DNA of 64,000 nt from Bacillota bacterium (GTDB lineage: Bacteria; Bacillota; Clostridia; Christensenellales; Aristaeellaceae): positions 6,662 through 70,661 of the forward strand of contig JAEZQK010000029.1 in the NCBI GenBank assembly GCA_023413135.1. Reading direction: 5' to 3'. This document shows positions 7,395 through 15,753 of the stretch, piece after piece (position 1 is the stretch's first letter; every line of letters begins with the position of its first letter). The notes beneath the pieces are model-generated. The model saw nothing but the letters and a program-made list of their open reading frames with translations. It did not search any database and had not been told where the DNA came from. The position numbers and the translations under genes were made by a program.

Positions 7395-9155
7395 CTAGCG
7401 CACATAGGCGAGAAATTCATCTTCATGGTTTTTGTAGCACGTATATGCATTCAACAGGGACACCATCCCGTCGATCCGCCTGGTGTCGCTGACCTTCACG
7501 GGCTGTATGCTCTCTATCCCGTCTTTGTTCAGTGTCTTTTTCCCTGTATTATGCAAGCACCACCGCAGCATCGGATTGTCGTTGCTGATCACCCGGTGCT
7601 CCTCCAGAATCCCGCCAAGCTCCTTCATGGGATAGGTCCATGTAAACGGTCCCTGGGCGATTTTCTCCATGTCGAAGCCCTCTCCGGCCATCTCCTCCAC
7701 CCAGTATCCCGAAAGCGCACGGTCGTACCCGATCCATAGCGGCCGGATGTCGTATATCATGACCATATTCATGAACCAAAGTGTAACATCATGGAAGTCC
7801 ACCGTGGCGCCTTCGCAAAGTGTTATATGCCCCTGTTCCGCCCATAGGCGGTATGGCGCCTCCCGGGTGTTACTGTCTTCCATCTCGTCCACCCGGGCCT
7901 TCGGGAGGAAATAATGCTGCAGTGCATAAAAGTTTTGATCCCCAGGCCTGCGCACTAGCAGCGTGGCGCAGGTGAGATCTCGCACCGCGGAAAGGTCACA
8001 CCCGCCGATGGCGTAGGAATGCGCCAGGAACTTCTCCAACTGCATCGGCTCCGCATGTTTTCCGCATACCGTGCATACAGCGCCTTCTCCTGGAATGATC
8101 AGGAATTGATGCCCACCTTCACATCGGTGTGTAATCAGCTTGTTGACGCATGCCTCGTATGGCAACCAGGCCTTAGCCGTGTTTTCCGGGATGTTGAAAT
8201 CTTTGGTCAGCAAAGTCGGCAGGAACGTTGGATCTCTTTTCGCCTTTGCCACGTTGTCCGCCAGGGTGGTGAGGCTCTTGATCCTTCCCAGGCCTGGATT
8301 TGCCTTGGCCCAGCACTCAGGCTTGTCCCATTCTTCCCGGCTGTCCAGCTCATAGATCAGCGGCAGCATCCTATAGTCCTGGAAGCCAGGTTCCCATAAC
8401 GCCACCTTTGAAGCATAGCTGTACTTGTTATCAAAAAACGCCTCCCGGACGAAGCCGAATGTGGAAATCAGCCATGCGATTGGCTGATCCCTTGCCTGCT
8501 GCGACTGCAACATCACATCGTACAGCTGCGAATCCCGGGCCTCATGCCATTCGTCCTGGCTGAACATATGGGCATTTAAGCCGTCCATGGTTTTGGTTTC
8601 AGCGGCCAGGGCCATCAAGGTGGAAAACGTAAACGGGAAATAGATGTCAGACTGTCTCTTTTTGGTGATGGCCCGCAGCTCCGGGGACTGGGCCCGCATG
8701 TTGACGGCTTCGTTGAAGATCAGCTTGGCCTGGTCCTTTTTGTTGGCCACACAGTAGATCTCCGCGCCGCCCTCCCCGTCTCCGATCATCACATACAGTT
8801 CCACGCCGGCCGTCTCGGTCGACTTCCCGCATTTGCGTCCCCGGATGTCGTCGACTTCCCGGAAACGCCGCAGACCCGTCTCTTTCTCCAGCCACCCGAA
8901 ATACAGCTGGATCTTGGCCTTCTGAAACAGCTCCAGCAAAACGGGCTTCCCGGCCCACCGCCCTTTCGAATGCCTGCAAAACCGCTCAATGAACTCGATG
9001 GGCCGCTCACCTTCGGCCTCATCAAAATAAAACGGGAAGTCATCCGGCGGATTGGTCATCCACCCTACTTCCCGCTCATAAACGGCCCTGACCTTTCTGC
9101 CGACCGTCTCCCTCCCGGTCCTGATCGCCTCCAAATACTCCTTGACGTAATTCAA
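7395..9155 (-). CDS. terL: Terminase large subunit, with a zinc-finger-like insertion
   Basis: The packaging motor has 586 residues. Walker A is GRKCGKST (106-113) and Walker B ends MFSQDE (Asp201, Glu202 as catalytic carboxylate). The nuclease half shows GGCDLSAVRDLT and the late acidic DTRRIDGMVSL motif. Between the two halves is an insertion with H-R-C-x3-H and C-T-V-C-x2-H pairs (about residues 345-375) that looks like a zinc-binding ribbon. The start is a TTG at 9155, 4 bp after the small-subunit stop, preceded by GGGTGATG. No ATG is well placed. Confidence 0.9.
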   Translation of the reverse strand: MNYVKEYLEAIRTGRETVGRKVRAVYEREVGWMTNPPDDFPFYFDEAEGERPIEFIERFCRHSKGRWAGKPVLLELFQKAKIQLYFGWLEKETGLRRFREVDDIRGRKCGKSTETAGVELYVMIGDGEGGAEIYCVANKKDQAKLIFNEAVNMRAQSPELRAITKKRQSDIYFPFTFSTLMALAAETKTMDGLNAHMFSQDEWHEARDSQLYDVMLQSQQARDQPIAWLISTFGFVREAFFDNKYSYASKVALWEPGFQDYRMLPLIYELDSREEWDKPECWAKANPGLGRIKSLTTLADNVAKAKRDPTFLPTLLTKDFNIPENTAKAWLPYEACVNKLITHRCEGGHQFLIIPGEGAVCTVCGKHAEPMQLEKFLAHSYAIGGCDLSAVRDLTCATLLVRRPGDQNFYALQHYFLPKARVDEMEDSNTREAPYRLWAEQGHITLCEGATVDFHDVTLWFMNMVMIYDIRPLWIGYDRALSGYWVEEMAGEGFDMEKIAQGPFTWTYPMKELGGILEEHRVISNDNPMLRWCLHNTGKKTLNKDGIESIQPVKVSDTRRIDGMVSLLNAYTCYKNHEDEFLAYVR

Positions 9156-9159
9156 AACA

Positions 9160-9732
9160 TCACCCGGCCCTGCTCCCAGCGATCGCTCCCCTGGGCGGCT
9201 TAACGAACGCCATGGCTGCTGCGCCGGCGGCCTCCTGATCTATCCCGTCAGGCAAGCGGTCCACCAGCTGTCCAACGATCTTGGCATAGGTGTTCAGGAA
9301 CTTGTCATAAACCTCCACAACTGAGGACTTTTTGATCCCGAACTGGGCGGCGCCGTTTTGATATGTCTCCACGATGCCATCCCGGGCAATGATCATGCGG
9401 GCCTCCTCGAGCGTGATGGCCACAAATGCAGCTTCGTTTATCAGCTTCCCTACGATAGCCACGCCACCTGTGGGAAGATCCTTGAATATCTTCTTCAGCC
9501 TCCGGTACTCCTTTTTGATCAGCTTGTCACGCTGCTCCGGTGTGTAGATCATCTCCACCGCGCCAGGCTGCTGATCCATCATCACAGCGCTTCCGGGCTT
9601 TGCTTCCGCCTTCCTCACCGCTGCTTTCGGCTTTCTGGCTCCAGGTACCGCCTTTTTGGGCGCTGCTTTCCGTTTCTCAGGCTGTTTTCCGGTCGGCTTT
9701 TTCTTCTCTGGATCATTTTTCTGCTGCTGCAT
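9160..9732 (-). CDS. terS: Terminase small subunit (P27-like)
   Basis: This protein of 190 residues has an unstructured Lys/Pro/Ala-rich N-terminus of about 50 residues and then a helical body. The segment MIIARDGIVETYQNGAAQFG and the following KSSVVEVYDKFLNTYAKIVGQL helix follow the pattern of P27-family small terminases, which recognise the packaging site and load the large subunit. It is directly upstream of terL and downstream of the HNH gene, the standard order. Confidence 0.85.
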   Translation of the reverse strand: MQQQKNDPEKKKPTGKQPEKRKAAPKKAVPGARKPKAAVRKAEAKPGSAVMMDQQPGAVEMIYTPEQRDKLIKKEYRRLKKIFKDLPTGGVAIVGKLINEAAFVAITLEEARMIIARDGIVETYQNGAAQFGIKKSSVVEVYDKFLNTYAKIVGQLVDRLPDGIDQEAAGAAAMAFVKPPRGAIAGSRAG

Positions 9733-9800
9733 TTATACCACACCCCCCTTCGCGCGCTTCAGTCGGTTCCTCCCTTAAATCCCTATCGGTCGGCTACCCC

Positions 9801-10124
9801 TTACCCATACGTCTTGGGCATAGGGGGGGATAGCGGATCCATGACTACCTGACCTTGCTCATCGAACATATATCCATCGGCCACGTCACCCTTGCTACGC
9901 GTACGTTTTTTATGACATTCGCCGCACAGCGAAATGAGCAAATCAGGATTCAAAGAGATAGCAGGATCGTTGATGTTCTCAGGCGTAAGTTCGATAGTGT
10001 GATGGACCTCCTCTGCCCGTCCTTCACAATCATGGCATGTAAAAACGTCACGCTTGAGTACATCTTTTCTTACGATTTTCCATGGTTTTGAATCGTAAAA
10101 TGCTTTTGCCCATGGCTTAGCCAT
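9801..10124 (-). CDS. HNH endonuclease next to the terminase genes
   Basis: A 107-residue protein with the HNH layout: CHDCEGRAEEVHHTIEL (paired Cys and the HH of the first motif), then N-P-D-L, then LCGECHKKRTR (second Cys pair and His). HNH proteins beside terminase genes assist DNA cutting at the packaging site of many HK97-type phages. The ATG at 10124 is chosen because GAAGGGAAAAGGG precedes it closely. The frame open to 10217 adds only unlikely sequence. Confidence 0.88.
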   Translation of the reverse strand: MAKPWAKAFYDSKPWKIVRKDVLKRDVFTCHDCEGRAEEVHHTIELTPENINDPAISLNPDLLISLCGECHKKRTRSKGDVADGYMFDEQGQVVMDPLSPPMPKTYG

Positions 10125-10297
10125 ATCCCTTTTCCCTTCGCTTTTGCGCCGCGGCCCCACCACGCCAATGATGCGGCGCTCCCGCTGTCCGGAAGGAGGA
10201 ATCCGTACAGCACCCACATACTGGGCCAGCAGCAGGATTCAATTACCTGCATACCCGTTTGACAGGTCGGTGCTCTGTTTGAGCTATGCTGGCACGC

Positions 10298-10327
10298 AAA
10301 AAGGGCCGCCCTTTTCGGCAGCCCTTT
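10298..10327 (-). terminator. Intrinsic terminator separating early and late phage genes
   Basis: On the minus strand an 11-bp stem with one G-T pair (10317-10327 with 10300-10310) and a 6-nt loop is followed by a run of five T. It lies just after the ArpU-like gene and before the HNH/terminase block, so it would stop the early transcript. The stretch 10125-10297 downstream of it holds no gene and is the likely place of a late promoter and perhaps the packaging site. No convincing promoter was recognised there. Confidence 0.75.
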
Positions 10328-10377
10328 ACGCTATCAATATACCACGAAAAAAGGGACAAAATGGGACACATGCAAAA

Positions 10378-10827
10378 TTATTTTTTACAAGCATATGCCT
10401 GCCTTTTCAGGTATCGTTGCACGGTTTTTTTAGCGCTGTCCGGCGATACGTTCCGCTCCAGCTGGACCACTACCCTTGGCCAGGTATGACCCATGATATA
10501 GTGCATGGAAATAATGGTCCTGACATAACTATCCGGAATAGAGCTGATGAACCGCTCAATGGCCAGGCGTTCACGGATCAGCTTCCGCTTCCTGCTGTTC
10601 AGCTCGTTCAGGATTTCCTTGCGTTCATCCTGTTCAAATGGATCAGAGCCTGTGACTACAAACGAATGCTCGAGGTAGGGGAAGCAACGGTCCGACCCGC
10701 GTACAACGCCCGACACACTTCTAGCGTTTTTGATCTGCGTCTCCAGGATCCTGATCTCCCGTTCCAGCTCCCGGTAATTTTTCAGGCGCTGACGGGTCAT
10801 TGGCCCGTCACTCATTTTTTTTGCCAC
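10378..10827 (-). CDS. ArpU-like late transcription regulator
   Basis: A protein of 149 residues with a helical N-terminus of heptad character (LKNYRELEREIRILETQIKNA) and a C-terminal sigma-region-4-like helix-turn-helix around residues 95-140 (VRTIISMHYIMGHTWPRVV, then VSPDSAKKTVQRYLKR). This is the layout of ArpU/RinA-like activators, which sit last in the early block and turn on late genes. The position just upstream of the terminator and the terminase region fits. It overlaps the Rep-like gene by 20 bp. Confidence 0.7.
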   Translation of the reverse strand: MAKKMSDGPMTRQRLKNYRELEREIRILETQIKNARSVSGVVRGSDRCFPYLEHSFVVTGSDPFEQDERKEILNELNSRKRKLIRERLAIERFISSIPDSYVRTIISMHYIMGHTWPRVVVQLERNVSPDSAKKTVQRYLKRQAYACKK

Positions 10828-11686
10828 GCGCCTTCACCTCCCGCTTGCCCGGCTTCTTCTCTGGAATCTTCCGCATCCGTGCATAGATATAGGCCCCGGC
10901 CACATAATCAGACCGCTTGATCTCCACGTCCAAAAAAATGTACCCGGGATATACTTTTTGAAGGATCTTTGGCGCGAAGGTTTCCAGGTCCTCCGCCATG
11001 CGCTCGACTTTTCTCCGTGATATTTTCGTGACCGACTCCGTTTCGGTCGGCTTTTTCAAGTTCTTTGACGCAGCCCACCTCCGCGATCCGCGCGGCGCCT
11101 TGAGAACGTATATGGATAAAGCGGTCAGCCCGTAACGGTCAGGCTGAAGGCGGCAGCTGTTGGCACGCCCTTTTCCCCAGCATTGTTCTGCCAGGTCCCG
11201 GTCCATCCCCGACATGATGATGTGCGGATGGATCCTCCGCTTGTGACCCTCTTCCTCAAACTCGATGACATAAGCGTATTTCATCTCCGGAAGGCCCAGC
11301 TGCCGCCTGGCCGTTTTGATCCGCCGGATGTAGTTCTGCATGTCCCGCCTTGCCTGGGCCATATCCGGAGCACGGCCGGCGTAGGATAGCGTGACGAAAA
11401 TGTCCTGCTGGGTGAAATTCTCGTTTATCAGGCGCTCGAATGCCTTTTTTGCGTTTTTGTCGTTCAGGTTCTGCTGGGCTTCCCTGGATTTGGCCTTCAG
11501 CTGCTTGGCTTCGGTGGCCTGTTTCTGTGTTTTCCAGATCGGATATATTTCAGCCTCCAGGATCTCCCCGGACTTGATGGTTTTTGTCCGGAAGCGCTCC
11601 ACCCTGTCCATTCGCAGTTCCTCCGGCGTAGCAGGGCCCTCCAGGAGCTGCTGAAAAAGCACCTCGTAATAATGCGCGCTGTACAT
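10808..11686 (-). CDS. Rolling-circle Rep-like HUH endonuclease
   Basis: This protein of 292 residues carries the three Rep motifs in order: FVTLSY (about 97-102), the metal-binding IHPHIIMSG (His153 and His155), and SIYVLKAPRGSRRW with a candidate nicking Tyr193 and Lys196. The SKNLKKP segment after it is typical of the phage G2P/REP-like family. HUH enzymes nick one strand and stay bound to its 5' end. In tailed phages the role of these proteins is unsettled (replication start or DNA processing). The ATG at 11686 has AAGGAG 9 bases upstream. Confidence 0.8.
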   Translation of the reverse strand: MYSAHYYEVLFQQLLEGPATPEELRMDRVERFRTKTIKSGEILEAEIYPIWKTQKQATEAKQLKAKSREAQQNLNDKNAKKAFERLINENFTQQDIFVTLSYAGRAPDMAQARRDMQNYIRRIKTARRQLGLPEMKYAYVIEFEEEGHKRRIHPHIIMSGMDRDLAEQCWGKGRANSCRLQPDRYGLTALSIYVLKAPRGSRRWAASKNLKKPTETESVTKISRRKVERMAEDLETFAPKILQKVYPGYIFLDVEIKRSDYVAGAYIYARMRKIPEKKPGKREVKARGKKNE

Positions 11687-11710
11687 GGCGTATTTCTCCT
11701 TCGTACTTTC

Positions 11711-11751
11711 CCAGGGGGTGAGGAGACCTCCCCCCCTGGACCCCTCCTCAC
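11711..11751 (-). other. Two mutually exclusive G/C-rich hairpins before the Rep-like gene
   Basis: The stem CCAGGGGG/CCCCCTGG (11711-11718 with 11732-11739) and the stem GTGAGGAG/CTCCTCAC (11718-11725 with 11744-11751) share bases and cannot both form fully. They lie 25-65 bp upstream of the Rep-like start. They could be an RNA switch on that gene or a nick site for its product. The remaining 11752-11906 has no recognisable gene. Confidence 0.45.
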
Positions 11752-11906
11752 TCGACAACGCGGGGTTCTTTCGTTAGCCACCTGAAAAGCGAAGCTGGAT
11801 ATTTCTCTGGACAGGTCAGAACGTCGATTTGTTAATACCCATTACAAGGACGCTATCCGCCATCCGCCGGCGGCTGCATGAGATGAAATATAATAGAAGG
11901 AAGTGA

Positions 11907-12626
11907 TTATTTCTGAATGATAATGGGCTCAAGGTAGGTGACAGGCTTACCGTTGGCCAATGCATAATCGATCTCGCTGCGGGTTGATGAACCGATATAC
12001 CCGCCCACGTTCAGCACCAGGATCCTGTCGGCCATGTCGATCTTCTGTTTGTGTAGCTCGTCCAGCATGATTTTTTGCTCAGGAGTGCATCCTGTGGTTC
12101 CGTCATGCTGAGCGGCTCCAGGTAAAAAACTCGGCGCAAGGACGATTACTCCCTGCATCTCAAGATCGTATTCGGCCTGGCGGTATGCTTCCATGAAACG
12201 CATTGGGCCGCATAAGCAAACAATTTTCGGTCTAATCGCCTTCATTTTCTCAAGCGCGGCTCGGGCAAATTCTTTCATTGAATCTGCGGCAATGACCATG
12301 GACTTTGTTAAAAGCAAGACTCGCAGAGCAACAATCTCATTCCGCATCCGCTGGTTCTCGGCCTTAAGATCGTTCTTCTCCTGCTCAGATTCGGTTATGC
12401 TCTTGGTGTCGGAATCAACAAGCCTTACAAGTGTTGCGTTTTCCTCCCTAAACCGCTGGTTCTCTTCCCGCAGCTTGCCAGCCTCATTCCGTGCTTTATG
12501 AACCTCATCAACAAGCCAGAGATAATCCTCCGGGAATGTAGCCAGCAATTCATTTGCTGCCTTTACAGGGCTTTTCGCAGTATCCACAGCATTTATCTTC
12601 GCTTCAATTTCGGCAAGTCTGTCCAT
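11907..12626 (-). CDS. Coiled-coil protein with a nucleoside deoxyribosyltransferase-like domain
   Basis: The 239 residues divide into a coiled coil (about 40-105, EENQRFREENATL repeats) and a Rossmann-like domain (about 130-239). The latter has KIVCLCGPMRFMEAYRQAEYDL at its start, DMADRILVLNVGGYIGSSTRSEIDYAL and GKPVTYLEP at its end. That order matches the DUF4406/nucleoside 2-deoxyribosyltransferase-like group seen in many phages, thought to act on nucleotides or to sense them. The fusion to a long coiled coil suggests a multimer. The substrate is unknown. Confidence 0.65.
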   Translation of the reverse strand: MDRLAEIEAKINAVDTAKSPVKAANELLATFPEDYLWLVDEVHKARNEAGKLREENQRFREENATLVRLVDSDTKSITESEQEKNDLKAENQRMRNEIVALRVLLLTKSMVIAADSMKEFARAALEKMKAIRPKIVCLCGPMRFMEAYRQAEYDLEMQGVIVLAPSFLPGAAQHDGTTGCTPEQKIMLDELHKQKIDMADRILVLNVGGYIGSSTRSEIDYALANGKPVTYLEPIIIQK

Positions 12627-12630
12627 CTGC

Positions 12631-13017
12631 TCACTTCTCCCCGCCCGGATCTGGGCCGCATTTCCATTGTGTTTGTAACGACTGCATCATGGTCGGCCTC
12701 CGCGTCCAGCATCGCCATTGAATGCCGTATCGTATAGACAACCGGCTGTCCGGGTGCGCATACTCATTGATGATCTTGTTTGCGTCCATCCATTTTCCAT
12801 TGCTGGGCGATCCCATTTTGTGCTCAAGCCATAGTACGGGACAATCCTGGTAGCATTGAACCTCACGGAGCGTCAGGACACGGGGCCGGGTAGCCTCGTA
12901 CCCCACCAGGAGGGCGCGAACGTCGTTGATATCAAAGAGGTCCATTCCCGCCATCACATCATTTCGCTGTTCAAGCCTATCATGGATGCGCCTTGCGGCT
13001 TCATCATGTGTTCTCAT
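12631..13017 (-). CDS. Conserved phage protein of unknown function
   Basis: A 128-residue protein. The C-terminal half holds IRYGIQWRCWTRRPTMMQSL, a tryptophan-rich pattern (YG-x-W-R-x-W-T-x-R-P-T) that recurs at the end of small early proteins of clostridial phages. The N-terminal half has MDLFDINDVRALLVGYE and two Cys around residue 56-60. No enzyme motif is visible. It is packed between the radical SAM gene and the deoxyribosyltransferase-like gene with gaps of 19 and 4 bp. Confidence 0.6.
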   Translation of the reverse strand: MRTHDEAARRIHDRLEQRNDVMAGMDLFDINDVRALLVGYEATRPRVLTLREVQCYQDCPVLWLEHKMGSPSNGKWMDANKIINEYAHPDSRLSIRYGIQWRCWTRRPTMMQSLQTQWKCGPDPGGEK

Positions 13018-13036
13018 CAGCGGTGTCTCCTCTTCT

Positions 13037-13984
13037 TTATCCCCGCAGGTGCTTGGCCAGCGCGTCTTTGATGACGAACTTCTTCCCGTCCCGGGCGCAC
13101 ATCTTCATGATCTTCAGCCCAAACGCCCGCCAGTCAACGCTGCTATCCATGTGGTTCATCTTGCCTATCTTGAACAGATCCACGTATTTCTTTGAGGCCT
13201 CATAGAGTTGGTAGACCTGCTCCGGATCGATGACTGGCTCAAAAGAAACCCATGTGGTGATCCCCATTTTTTTGGCTGACCAAAGGCTTAAAATCCGGTT
13301 TTTGGGCTCTGCCGCGCCGGGCTCCCACTTTTGGGAATCTTCTTCGTTCATGCAGGTCAGCGTGACCGCGTAGGCATCCCCGGGCTTGTACAGTTTGAAA
13401 TCCCGCACGGCTCTTGTGCCCGCCTTTGTAAGCAGCTGGAAAGGCTGATTATAGTAGTGGAACATTTCCAGCACGCACCTGGTGGTATCGCTGTCATATG
13501 TATCTCCCGGGTATGGATCGCAGGTGAAGCAAAGCAGGACTGGCCTGCGATCGCCGGCGGCGGACATCTCCCGCAGGTCCGCCTCCACGTTGTCCAGGAT
13601 TCCAGGGCGCGGTGCGTAATTGCTGTGGAAAAACTCCGGTGTCCTATGCAGGCAGCCCGGCACATAGCAGTATTTGCACCCATGCGGGCAACCCTGGTAA
13701 AGGTTCAAGGCCAAAGGGCTATACTCCAGCGCCGCGCCGCGGGGCTGATAGATGGCCCTGTATTTATCCTTCATTATTCTTCCCGCCTTCCTGCCCGCAT
13801 GGCTTTCCATGCCCTGTGCGTCCCTTGTGGCGTCCATTCCGTCCGCGTCAAGAACCAGCATGTGAACATCCCTGCGCTGCTTGTTCATCTGGTCGTATTG
13901 CTGATAAGCCTCGCAATGGCTGTGGCAGCCTATTTCCCTTTGCCGGCATCCGCGGCATGGAGAACTGCCTGTTCTGGCGTTCAC
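13037..13984 (-). CDS. Radical SAM protein (spore photoproduct lyase-like) with fused Cys/His N-terminal domain
   Basis: Residues 71-315 form a radical SAM domain with the cluster motif C99-x3-C103-x2-C106 in NLYQGCPHGCKYCYVPGC, a LLCFTCDPYPGD strand and a WVSFEPVIDPEQ strand, as in the spore photoproduct lyase-like phage group. Residues 1-30 hold a separate Cys/His cluster (CRGCRQREIGCHSHC) that elsewhere is a free small phage protein. The GTG start at 13984 overlaps the upstream stop as GTGA. A second possible start at 13774 (Met71) has its own GGAAGG-rich site, so a short form lacking the N-terminal domain may also be made. The substrate is unknown. Confidence 0.75.
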   Translation of the reverse strand: MNARTGSSPCRGCRQREIGCHSHCEAYQQYDQMNKQRRDVHMLVLDADGMDATRDAQGMESHAGRKAGRIMKDKYRAIYQPRGAALEYSPLALNLYQGCPHGCKYCYVPGCLHRTPEFFHSNYAPRPGILDNVEADLREMSAAGDRRPVLLCFTCDPYPGDTYDSDTTRCVLEMFHYYNQPFQLLTKAGTRAVRDFKLYKPGDAYAVTLTCMNEEDSQKWEPGAAEPKNRILSLWSAKKMGITTWVSFEPVIDPEQVYQLYEASKKYVDLFKIGKMNHMDSSVDWRAFGLKIMKMCARDGKKFVIKDALAKHLRG

Positions 13985-14556
13985 GCTTTTCTCCCGTCTT
14001 CCGGCTTGTCCTTTGTATCCCTGGCCACCACGCCGGCAAATACACCACGCAGCCGCGTAAGCAGATCCTCCGCTAGGTCACCTGACATGGGCTTGACCAA
14101 GGCGGCCACTTCCGCCATATCCCGGTAGATGGCCAGCAGCAGCGGCTTTCCATCCGCCTCACGCACATAGCATTCTAGTGGCACATTTTTACGTTCAATG
14201 GGCTTGATCAGCTCAATGTCCAGGAACAGCATCCCTTGAGGCGTTCCCAGCGGAATATAGGTACCGCCCATGGCTGTGATCAATAGGGGATACCGGGAAC
14301 AAGGCTCTCCCTCGCCCGGCATCGGGTCGTTCTGGTACCGTTCATCATCAATGTTTGCTTGATAAATCCTGAAGCTATCCGCCTCAGCGTCAGTGAAGTC
14401 AAACAGGGCGCTTACGTTGTACTGGTTGATTTTCAAGCCGCTTTCTACGGCGTATACGGCATTTTCTGTTCCAAGCCATTGGCGGCCGTTCAGGTCATCC
14501 ATTATAAAAATGGTGCTTGACTGCTTGCAAATGCTCTTGATCGCGTTGATTTTCAT
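13981..14556 (-). CDS. Conserved phage protein of unknown function
   Basis: A soluble 191-residue protein. It begins MKINAIKSICKQSSTIFIMDDLNGRQW and later has GGTYIPLGTPQGMLFLDIELI, suggesting a mixed alpha/beta fold. No catalytic motif is recognised. The ATG at 14556 is supported by GAAGGAGG 8 bases upstream. The frame open to 14715 runs across the preceding gene. The stop overlaps the GTG start of the radical SAM gene by 4 bp, so the two are translated together. Confidence 0.65.
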   Translation of the reverse strand: MKINAIKSICKQSSTIFIMDDLNGRQWLGTENAVYAVESGLKINQYNVSALFDFTDAEADSFRIYQANIDDERYQNDPMPGEGEPCSRYPLLITAMGGTYIPLGTPQGMLFLDIELIKPIERKNVPLECYVREADGKPLLLAIYRDMAEVAALVKPMSGDLAEDLLTRLRGVFAGVVARDTKDKPEDGRKA

Positions 14557-14782
14557 CTTCAGTGCCTCCTTCTGATCCATTGATGCCGTATGCTTTATCC
14601 ACGCATGCGCTGCAAAGGTCATCCTCCACCCAATAGCACCCGCCTGGACAACCAAAATCGTCCGTGCATCCGCAGATTCTGCAAGTTCTAACATCAAACA
14701 GATCCTCGTCGTCATCCTCTTCCTGGCAATACGGCTCGGTGCCCTCCATCAGCTCTATCGTTATCTCCCTATCTCTTTTCAT
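14495..14782 (-). CDS. Small zinc-binding phage protein
   Basis: A protein of 95 residues whose centre is CRICGCTDDFGCPGGCYW followed by DDLCSAC, a Cys-rich block (CxxCGCTxxxxCPGGCxWVxxDLCSxC) seen in very many phages and likely to bind zinc. The N-terminus is acidic. It overlaps the next gene by 62 bp, including that gene's ribosome site, and overlaps the DUF3102 stop by 4 bp. The function is not established. Confidence 0.75.
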   Translation of the reverse strand: MKRDREITIELMEGTEPYCQEEDDDEDLFDVRTCRICGCTDDFGCPGGCYWVEDDLCSACVDKAYGINGSEGGTEDENQRDQEHLQAVKHHFYNG

Positions 14783-15753
14783 GCCGCACCCTCCGCCTTC
14801 GCCATCTCGCCATATTTGGTAAGCGCAGCGGTCAGCGCCTTCCGAAGTCCGTCCTGCTTCTCCGGTGCCGCTTCGCCGATAAGGCCCACCAACTTGGCCA
14901 GCATGCCCTGAACCTCCGCGTACAGCGCGGCAAATTTGGCCACCGCGGGATCCGCAACAGCCAGTTGTCTTTCCAGTTCCCTGGCCCGTTCCTCCGCCTC
15001 CAGGGCCTTTTTCTCGGAAGCCGTTATCTGATCCTGAAGCTTCCGCTCGGCTGCCTCGCTGGCTTCCTTGTGGATGCTTTCGGCATCGGTATCATCAGCC
15101 TCATCGTCCTCATCGGGCACATCGGCCGGCTTTGCCTTCAATGCGGCAAGCTGCTCCTTAAGGCCCTTTACCTCTGCGGCGGCATCGTCAGCCTTCTTTT
15201 TCTCGGCCTTCAGGTCATCAGCGGCCTTTTGGGCTTTCGTTTCTGCGGCTGCCTGGGCATCCTGGGCCTTTTTTTCCCTTTCTTGGGCTTCCTCCATGTC
15301 CTGGACCGCCTGCGCCGTCTTATCCTCCGCCGCCTGCTTTTCCTTGATCAGCTGTTCCAACTGCCGGGTGGAGAGGTTGTCGACGTCGTTTTCCTGGGCG
15401 AAATCCTCCCGCTCATCCTCAGGTACTTTGAGCAGGGCCAAAGCCTTTGTAACCGTCAAATTCCCAAACGCTTGGGATTTTAGCTGCCCGAAAAAGCTTA
15501 TTTGGTCAGAACCATAGTTCTCAAAAATGTTCATCAGGTTTTCGGCTGTGGACTGGCTAAACTCCGTATTTTTTTTCAGCCAGTTTTTCCATGCGCCATG
15601 GTCGACCAATTCCTTGGCTTCGCACAGCTTCCGGCCAAACTCAACAGCATAGGTCAGGGTGATGGCCTTGTACTGGGTGGCCAGCGCCTTGATTTCCAAG
15701 GCGATGACGTCCGCCGTGCGGGTGATGGCTGTCGTATCGTTCAAATCGTTCAT
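14779..15753 (-). CDS. DUF3102 phage protein with long coiled coil
   Basis: The 324 residues open with a DUF3102-type domain (about 10-125): AYEFGRKLCEAKELV-like helix, HGAWKNWLKKNTEFSQSTAENLMNIF and the KALALLKVPEDEREDF segment. This domain resembles ParB-associated helix-turn-helix parts. Residues about 135-270 are an Ala/Lys/Glu coiled coil. A short helical end follows. It overlaps the PcfJ-like gene by 4 bp and would be co-translated with it. A DNA-binding or segregation-like role is only an inference. Confidence 0.75.
   Translation of the reverse strand: MNDLNDTTAITRTADVIALEIKALATQYKAITLTYAVEFGRKLCEAKELVDHGAWKNWLKKNTEFSQSTAENLMNIFENYGSDQISFFGQLKSQAFGNLTVTKALALLKVPEDEREDFAQENDVDNLSTRQLEQLIKEKQAAEDKTAQAVQDMEEAQEREKKAQDAQAAAETKAQKAADDLKAEKKKADDAAAEVKGLKEQLAALKAKPADVPDEDDEADDTDAESIHKEASEAAERKLQDQITASEKKALEAEERARELERQLAVADPAVAKFAALYAEVQGMLAKLVGLIGEAAPEKQDGLRKALTAALTKYGEMAKAEGAA

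Noticed and set aside
15068..15517. Ser/Ala-rich rightward frame over the DUF3102 gene
   Set aside because: It mirrors the Ala/Lys/Glu coiled-coil codons of the real gene and has no ribosome site.
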